A stretch of 10,697 nt of DNA, from NCBI GenBank assembly GCA_002309415.1, contig DBXC01000010.1:1-10697 (forward strand), given 5' to 3'. A program made the position numbers and the translations under genes. Below the pieces are notes generated by a model. The model was given only the letters and a program-made list of their open reading frames with translations. It made no database searches and was not told the origin of the DNA. This stretch comes from Dehalococcoidia bacterium UBA1222. GTDB taxonomy: Bacteria; Chloroflexota; Dehalococcoidia; Dehalococcoidales; UBA1222. This document shows, piece by piece, positions 7,101-10,697 of the stretch; within the stretch, counting starts at the first letter, position 1, and each line of letters starts with the position of its first letter.

Positions 7101-7320
7101 CAGTAATGATATACCTGATGCCATCAGACAGGGTAAAATTGCATATGTAATTAACACTCGGGACATCAGCTCGGTATCTGATGCCGCCAGCGATGGCGCT
7201 GCGATCAGGTACCTGGCGACGGAAAACAATGTATCGATCTTCACTTCTCTCGATACCGTCAGAGTGCTCCTGGATGTAATGGATGAGATTACGTTGAAAG
7301 TCTCGACTATCGACGCATAA
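4144..7320 (+). CDS. carB: carbamoyl phosphate synthetase large subunit
   Basis: This 1058-residue subunit makes carbamoyl phosphate from bicarbonate, ammonia and two ATP. The family's internal duplication is plain. The first synthetase half starts with VLIIGSGPIIIGQAAEFDY and has RPAFTLGGTGGG from Arg169. The second half starts near 545 with VVVLGAGPIRIGQGVEFDY and has RPSFVLGGR from Arg702. Matching GVHTGDS and GIHSGDS motifs follow in each half. An oligomerisation segment lies between them (about 400-545). The C-terminal allosteric domain (about 935-1058) has the ATAGTAKFL nucleotide-binding motif, so UMP feedback on the enzyme is likely. The length is near the usual 1060-1075. The start is GTG 4144 with GGGAGAG (4131-4137) six bases before. 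The glutaminase subunit gene carA, often adjacent, is absent from both flanks. Confidence 0.97.
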   Translation: MAKRTDIKKVLIIGSGPIIIGQAAEFDYAGTQACLALKEEGYEVILCNSNPATIMTDTSIADKVYMEPLTIEFVSKIIRIERPDAIVPGIGGQTGLNLAIQLERSGVLKECGVELLGTPSSSIERAEDRELFKEMCISIGEPVIPSQITYDIEAAKKAALEIGYPVVLRPAFTLGGTGGGFANNEEELYEIAVNAFNLSPVHQVLVEKSVKGYKEIEFEVMRDSEDHVITICGMENVDPVGVHTGDSIVVAPILSLNDHDLKMLNDSALKIIRELGVAGGCNVQFALNPTSSEYFLIEVNPRVSRSSALASKASGYPIARVTAKIAVGMTLDEIPVAGGTAAGEPSLDYYVAKFPRFPFDKFATAPNTLGTQMKATGEVMGIGSNLKECFLKSVRSLEIGVKHLYLPKFDSYTDDELYKYIATFRDDNIFAITELLRRGASVEKLHEITMITDLFLNTFKEIVDLEEKLRKNPGDLDVLKEAKVAGFSDPYIAKLWGVPEISIYQKRKANGIVPVFRMVDTLHTGKYIAYLYSSYSGKNDSRLDNVKKVVVLGAGPIRIGQGVEFDYSTVHAVQTIKRAGYQSIIINNNPETVSTDYTMADKLYFEPLTPEDVMAIIDFESPNGVIASLGGQTAINLAQPLMDRGVGLIGTDCAAIERAENRDSFEKLLVDLNIPQPPGRAVTRIEDGIKAANEIGYPVLVRPSFVLGGRAMQIVANDDQLKHYLKTAVEIDSEKPVLVDKYINGKEVEIDAICDGVDVFVPGIMELEEKTGIHSGDSISVYPTFSLSDKVKGVILTYAKKLGLGIGIKGLYNIQFIVDPSDKVYIIEVNPRSSRTVPFLSKSTGYSLADIATEVILGKSLKEQGIFELCPAPKEKFYVKVPVFSFNKIKGLDAYLSPEMKSTGEAIGYDDKLNRALYKALIAAGVKLENNGTILATIADKDKEDALPLIQRFYNLGFNVCATAGTAKFLKERGIRTHVMSKISEGSNDIPDAIRQGKIAYVINTRDISSVSDAASDGAAIRYLATENNVSIFTSLDTVRVLLDVMDEITLKVSTIDA

Positions 7321-7330
7321 GGCAAAGATT

Positions 7331-8065
7331 ATGAAAGAAGTTTTATTCAAGATCCTGGAAAACAAGAAGATCGCCAAAGACATCTATGAGATGAAACTTT
7401 CAGGCGATACTTCCGATATCACGAAACCTGGGCAGTTCATCGACCTGAAACTTGATGGTTTCTATTTGAGGAGACCTATCTCTGTCTGTGACCTTGATGG
7501 CGATCATCTGACCATCATCTATAAGATCCTGGGCAACGGAACCGAAGCTATGACTGAATATCCTGCTGGGAAGATCATTCCAGTTATCTCGGGACTGGGA
7601 AACGGCTATGATACGTCTCTGAGCGGTTCACATCCGCTTCTAATTGGCGGCGGTGTGGGTATCCCTCCTCTCTATCTGCTCGCTCGTGAACTCCGCAAGG
7701 AAGACAAAAAGGTATCCGTGATACTGGGATTCAATATTAAAGATGAGATCTTCTATCTGGAAGAATTCAAAAAACTGGGCTGCGAAGTCGCCGTCACTAC
7801 GGTAGATGGCAGCTTTGGCATACAGGGTTTTGTCACCAATGCTATTCCTGAAGAATACTCATTCTTCTATACCTGCGGTCCAGAACCGATGCTGAAGGCA
7901 GTTTATAAAGCTACCAATACATCGGGTCAGTTCAGCTTTGAAGCACGCATGGGATGCGGATTCGGTGCCTGCATGGGCTGCAGTTGCAAGACTCTGACAG
8001 GATATAAACGAATCTGTGTCGACGGGCCGGTCATGATGAAGGAGGAGATATTATGGGAAGACTAA
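7331..8065 (+). CDS. pyrK: dihydroorotate dehydrogenase electron transfer subunit (FAD, 2Fe-2S)
   Basis: This 244-residue subunit passes electrons from the FMN of PyrD through a 2Fe-2S cluster and FAD to NAD+. RRPISV (47-52) is the flavin-binding motif of the ferredoxin-reductase fold. SGLGNGY (87-93) and GGGVGIPP (106-113) belong to the flavin and nucleotide regions, and CGPEPM begins at Cys182. The cluster cysteines are Cys209, Cys214, Cys217 and Cys229 (C-x4-C-x2-C-x11-C), with an extra Cys219 between. The start ATG 7331 lies ten bases after carB and has AAGG at 7319-7322. The 3' end overlaps pyrD by 13 bases and carries the pyrD ribosome binding site, so the two subunits are probably made in step. 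Confidence 0.96.
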   Translation: MKEVLFKILENKKIAKDIYEMKLSGDTSDITKPGQFIDLKLDGFYLRRPISVCDLDGDHLTIIYKILGNGTEAMTEYPAGKIIPVISGLGNGYDTSLSGSHPLLIGGGVGIPPLYLLARELRKEDKKVSVILGFNIKDEIFYLEEFKKLGCEVAVTTVDGSFGIQGFVTNAIPEEYSFFYTCGPEPMLKAVYKATNTSGQFSFEARMGCGFGACMGCSCKTLTGYKRICVDGPVMMKEEILWED

Positions 8066-8970
8066 GCGTCAACTTATGTGGTATCGAACTCGATAATCCC
8101 GTGATACCTGCCTCCGGCACATTCGGATTTGGTTATCAGTTCGTCAAATTCTATGATATCAATTGCCTCGGCACCTTTTCCTTTAAGGGAACGACTAAGG
8201 AAGAACGCTATGGTAATCCTCTTCCTAGAATTGCTGAGTGCGAAGCCGGTATGCTCAATTCAGTCGGACTCCAGAATCCCGGTGTAGATGAAGTGATCTC
8301 AAAAGAGATCCCCAGGATGCAGAAATGCTTCAAAAAACCTGTTATGTCCAATGTCAGCGGGTTTTCCATCGATGAATATGTATATGTATGTGAGAAGCTG
8401 GATACAGTTGACGCCATCGGGTGGCATGAAGTGAATATCAGCTGTCCCAATGTTCATGGCGGCGGTATGTCTTTCGGTACCGATCCCAAGATGGCCGCTG
8501 AGGTTACCAAGGCTGTCAAGGCTGTTACCAAAAAACCTATTATCATGAAGCTCTCACCGAACGCTCCTGATATCGTGGCGGTCGCTAAGGCCTGCGAGGA
8601 GGCTGGTGCTGACGGGATCAGCCTCATAAATACTATCCTTGGTATGCGTATCAATCTCAGGAACAAAAAGCCCATCCTGGCTAATACCATGGGCGGATTT
8701 TCAGGACCGGCTATCTTCCCGATTGCATTGAGGATGGTCTATCAGGTCGCTAAAGCAGTGAATATTCCAGTGATCGGTATGGGCGGCGTCTCCAAAGCTG
8801 ATGATGTCATCGAAATGATGATGGCCGGAGCCACTGCTGTCCAGGTGGGCGCGGCCAACGTTGTCGATCCTTTGGCTTGCAAGAAGATCATCGACGATCT
8901 TCCTGCAGCTCTGGATAAGTACCGTATCAATGACATAAAAGATATCATCGGAGGTGCATTCAATGGGTAA
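8053..8970 (+). CDS. pyrD: dihydroorotate dehydrogenase, class 1B catalytic subunit
   Basis: This 305-residue FMN enzyme oxidises dihydroorotate to orotate in the cytoplasm. NPVIPASGTFG (15-25) and NSVGLQNPG (69-77) bind flavin and substrate. NISCPN (128-133) holds the catalytic base Cys131, a cysteine as in class 1 rather than the serine of class 2 enzymes. Asn-rich substrate motifs (INT, GGFSGPAI) and the phosphate-binding GMGGV follow. Class 1B is supported by the adjoining pyrK and by the lack of the N-terminal membrane helix of class 2. The start ATG 8053 lies inside the pyrK end, five bases after a near-perfect AAGGAGGAG (8039-8047). It ends eight bases into pyrF. Confidence 0.97.
   Translation: MGRLSVNLCGIELDNPVIPASGTFGFGYQFVKFYDINCLGTFSFKGTTKEERYGNPLPRIAECEAGMLNSVGLQNPGVDEVISKEIPRMQKCFKKPVMSNVSGFSIDEYVYVCEKLDTVDAIGWHEVNISCPNVHGGGMSFGTDPKMAAEVTKAVKAVTKKPIIMKLSPNAPDIVAVAKACEEAGADGISLINTILGMRINLRNKKPILANTMGGFSGPAIFPIALRMVYQVAKAVNIPVIGMGGVSKADDVIEMMMAGATAVQVGAANVVDPLACKKIIDDLPAALDKYRINDIKDIIGGAFNG
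8950..8956 (+). promoter_or_regulatory. ribosome binding site that decides the pyrF start
   Basis: GGAGGTG lies six bases before ATG 8963. A possible GTG start at 8954 is part of this Shine-Dalgarno sequence and so is an unlikely initiation codon. The site lies within the last codons of pyrD. Confidence 0.75.
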
Positions 8971-9661
8971 AGATGTGATCGTTGCCTGTGATTTTGCATC
9001 GGCAAAAGAGACTTTTTCTTTTTTAGATAAACTTGGTGATGTAAGGCCGTTCGTCAAGATCGGCATGGAACTTTATTACGCAGAAGGTCCTTCTATCGTG
9101 CGGGAGCTCAAAAGACGTGGGCATAAGGTCTTCCTCGATCTTAAGCTTCACGATATCCCGACGACTGTTAAGAAAGCCATGGCGGTCCTCTCGAATCTCG
9201 ATGTCGATATCTGTAATCTGCATGCGGCCGGCACTAAATCCATGATGCAGGCGGCTGTCGAGGGCCTGACACGACCAGATGGATCCCGACCTCTTTTGAT
9301 TGCAGTCACCATGCTGACTTCGACCGATCAGGAAGCTCTTGAAAAAGATATCCTGATCAGAGAGCCCATTGATGAAGTCGTGATGAAATATGCACTGAAC
9401 GCTAAAGAGGCTGGGCTCGACGGCGTGGTCTGTTCTCCGTTGGAGGCTGGCAAAGTCCATGATACCTGTGGGAAAGATTTTATTACGGTGACTCCGGGTG
9501 TCAGGTTTGCTGAGAGCAGTACTGACGATCAGAAACGTATCATGACTCCGGCTGACGCCAAAATAGTCGGTTCGGATTATATCGTCGTGGGCCGTCCGAT
9601 AACTAAAGCTGATGACCCCTTGGCAGCATACGAGAGATGCTGCCGTGATTTCATAGGATAG
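8963..9661 (+). CDS. pyrF: orotidine 5'-phosphate decarboxylase
   Basis: This 232-residue TIM-barrel enzyme decarboxylates OMP to UMP, the last step of the pathway. The catalytic set is visible: Asp10 on the first strand (VACDF), Lys32 (VKIGMELY), and Asp59, Lys61 and Asp64 in FLDLKLHDIPTT. The phosphate-binding end has VTPGVRF, and GSDYIVVGRPIT contains the phosphate-gripping Arg. It is of the short bacterial type, near 230-240 residues. The start ATG 8963 is chosen over GTG 8954 because of the ribosome binding site at 8950-8956, and it overlaps the pyrD stop by eight bases. pyrE follows after 12 bases. A strong hairpin (9622-9644) lies in its last codons. Confidence 0.97.
   Translation: MGKDVIVACDFASAKETFSFLDKLGDVRPFVKIGMELYYAEGPSIVRELKRRGHKVFLDLKLHDIPTTVKKAMAVLSNLDVDICNLHAAGTKSMMQAAVEGLTRPDGSRPLLIAVTMLTSTDQEALEKDILIREPIDEVVMKYALNAKEAGLDGVVCSPLEAGKVHDTCGKDFITVTPGVRFAESSTDDQKRIMTPADAKIVGSDYIVVGRPITKADDPLAAYERCCRDFIG
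9622..9644 (+). other. strong RNA hairpin inside the 3' end of pyrF
   Basis: GGCAGCAT (9622-9629) and ATGCTGCC (9637-9644) are perfectly complementary over eight pairs, with loop ACGAGAG. No T-run follows, so it is not an intrinsic terminator. The loop differs from that of the pyrC leader hairpin (ACAGAGAG) by one missing A. It lies about 30 bases before the pyrE start. It may act on mRNA stability or on translation of pyrE, or may be a chance result of coding. Confidence 0.45.
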
Positions 9662-9673
9662 GAAGTTATTATT

Positions 9674-10315
9674 ATGGAACTGAACAAACTTATCGCAAAA
9701 GACCTTCTCAAGATCAAAGCTGTCTTCTTCCGCCCAGAGGAACCTTTTACCTGGGCCAGTGGTATCAAGAGCCCGGTGTACTGTGACAACCGTCTGACTC
9801 TGACTTCGGTCGAAGTCAGGAACGATGTTGAGAATGGCCTCGCCGAGCTTATTAGAAAGAACTATCCCGAAGCAGAAGTGCTCATGGGCACATCTACTGC
9901 CGGTATCGCTCATGCCGCCATCACCGGTCATATCATGGGGCTTCCCATGGGATATGTTCGAGGAAGCGCCAAGGATCATGGCCGACAGAACCAGATTGAA
10001 GGCAGACTTGAAGCCGGACAGAAAGTGGTAGTCGTCGAAGATCTCATTTCAACAGGTGGCAGTGTCATCGAAGTAGTCGACGTTCTTCGCGAGGCCGGAG
10101 CAGAAGTCCTCGGTATCGTCTCGATCTTCACATACAACATGCAGAAGAGTAAGTCCAGACTTGCCGAAGCTAATGTTAAGAACGTCTCCCTGACTGACTT
10201 TGATACTATTGCACAGGTCGCTGCTGAAGAGGGATATATCAAGGAAGAAGATATCAAAAGGCTGATAGCCTTCAGGAATAATCCGTCTGACGAAAGCTGG
10301 ATCGGAGGAAAATAG
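9674..10315 (+). CDS. pyrE: orotate phosphoribosyltransferase
   Basis: This 213-residue cytoplasmic enzyme, usually a dimer, joins orotate to PRPP to make OMP. The PRPP-binding loop is at residues 118-130 ([13 protein letters not shown], with Glu122-Asp123). [16 protein letters not shown] (25-40) is the N-terminal substrate region. The mobile catalytic loop reads [10 protein letters not shown] from residue 94, keeping Arg96, Lys100 and His102. The residue after the Arg is Gly, where the Salmonella enzyme has Lys (Lys100 there). Other firmicutes also vary here, so activity is not in doubt. The start ATG 9674 has TAGGAAG (9658-9664) at its front, partly in the pyrF stop. pyrB begins two bases after its stop. 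Confidence 0.96.
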   Translation: MELNKLIAKDLLKIKAVFFRPEEPFTWASGIKSPVYCDNRLTLTSVEVRNDVENGLAELIRKNYPEAEVLMGTSTAGIAHAAITGHIMGLPMGYVRGSAKDHGRQNQIEGRLEAGQKVVVVEDLISTGGSVIEVVDVLREAGAEVLGIVSIFTYNMQKSKSRLAEANVKNVSLTDFDTIAQVAAEEGYIKEEDIKRLIAFRNNPSDESWIGGK

Positions 10316-10317
10316 GC

Positions 10318-10697
10318 ATGCGAAGTATTATCGACATACTGGATCTTACGACAGAGGAGATAAAATCTCTCATCAAAGAAGCTCTTTCGATCATCGATGA
10401 TCCGAAAGCATATTCACATCTCTGCAACGGCAAAGTGCTTGCTACGCTCTTTTATGAACCGTCCACTAGGACCAGGCTCAGTTTTGAATCTGCCATGTAT
10501 GGACTGGGAGGGCAGGTCATTTCGATGGCCAGTGCCGACTCTTCTTCTGCCGCCAAAGGAGAAAGCGTTGCCGATACCGCCAAAGTCGTGTCGTGCTATG
10601 CCGATATCATCGCCATGCGTCATTTCAAGGAAGGTGCCACTCAGGTCGCTGCCAATAATGCGACAGTTCCTGTCATCAATGCCGGCGACGGCGCCAA
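10318..10697 (+). CDS. pyrB: aspartate carbamoyltransferase catalytic chain, 5' part (cut by window end)
   Basis: The frame from ATG 10318 is open to the right edge, giving the first 126 residues of a protein usually near 300-310. It transfers carbamoyl phosphate to aspartate, the first committed step. [16 protein letters not shown] (45-60) is the carbamoyl-phosphate site. SAAKGES (77-83) is the loop whose Ser and Lys reach into the neighbouring subunit, and MRHF (100-103) carries the Arg equivalent to Arg105 of E. coli. All this belongs to the N-terminal carbamoyl-phosphate domain; the aspartate domain lies outside. GGAGGA (10304-10309) at the end of pyrE precedes the start by eight bases. 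Whether a regulatory-chain gene pyrI follows cannot be seen. Confidence 0.95.
   Translation, partial: MRSIIDILDLTTEEIKSLIKEALSIIDDPKAYSHLCNGKVLATLFYEPSTRTRLSFESAMYGLGGQVISMASADSSSAAKGESVADTAKVVSCYADIIAMRHFKEGATQVAANNATVPVINAGDGA

Noticed and set aside
6832..7383. 183-codon minus-strand open frame over the carB end
   Set aside because: It is opposite the allosteric domain of carB and the start of pyrK, with no recognisable motif. It is a shadow of codon bias.
9023..9979. 318-codon open frame on the minus strand across pyrF and pyrE
   Set aside because: It lies opposite two clear enzyme genes with complete catalytic motifs. Its translation is low-complexity in character, and I saw no ribosome binding site or family motif. 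It is an antisense shadow.

Overview
The window holds a de novo pyrimidine (UMP) biosynthesis locus, with every recognisable gene on the + strand. It looks like a Gram-positive of the Clostridia type. The reasons are PyrR with an RNA attenuator, a class 1B dihydroorotate dehydrogenase with its PyrK partner, strong GGAGG-type ribosome binding sites and very tight gene packing. The genus cannot be read from the sequence, and the Clostridia call is an inference.

Layout. Positions 1-77 hold the edge of an unidentified upstream region, possibly the last codons of another gene. A first co-directional block (78-2741) carries a beta-carbonic anhydrase, an unrecognised 302-residue protein built from two related halves, pyrR, and an HD-domain phosphohydrolase whose start overlaps the pyrR stop. 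A 187-base intergenic region (2742-2928) then carries an extended -10 promoter and a PyrR-type attenuator. It has a PyrR-binding hairpin, a competing antiterminator and an intrinsic terminator just before pyrC. The second block (2929 to the right edge) is pyrC-carB-pyrK-pyrD-pyrF-pyrE-pyrB, with gaps of at most 12 bases or overlaps. pyrB is cut by the window end.

How the genes work together. CarB makes carbamoyl phosphate from bicarbonate, ammonia and ATP. PyrB joins it to aspartate, PyrC closes the ring to dihydroorotate, and PyrD/PyrK oxidise it to orotate with electrons passing to NAD+. PyrE adds ribose phosphate from PRPP and PyrF decarboxylates OMP to UMP. PyrR is expected to sense UMP against PRPP and, when UMP is high, hold the leader RNA so that the terminator forms. 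carA, the glutaminase subunit needed by CarB, is not in the window. The carbonic anhydrase could supply bicarbonate to CarB, and the HD protein could trim nucleotides; both links are inferences from position.

No mobile element, CRISPR array, tRNA or rRNA was seen. The most informative non-coding element is the pyrC leader. The least understood gene is the duplicated two-half protein at 682-1590.
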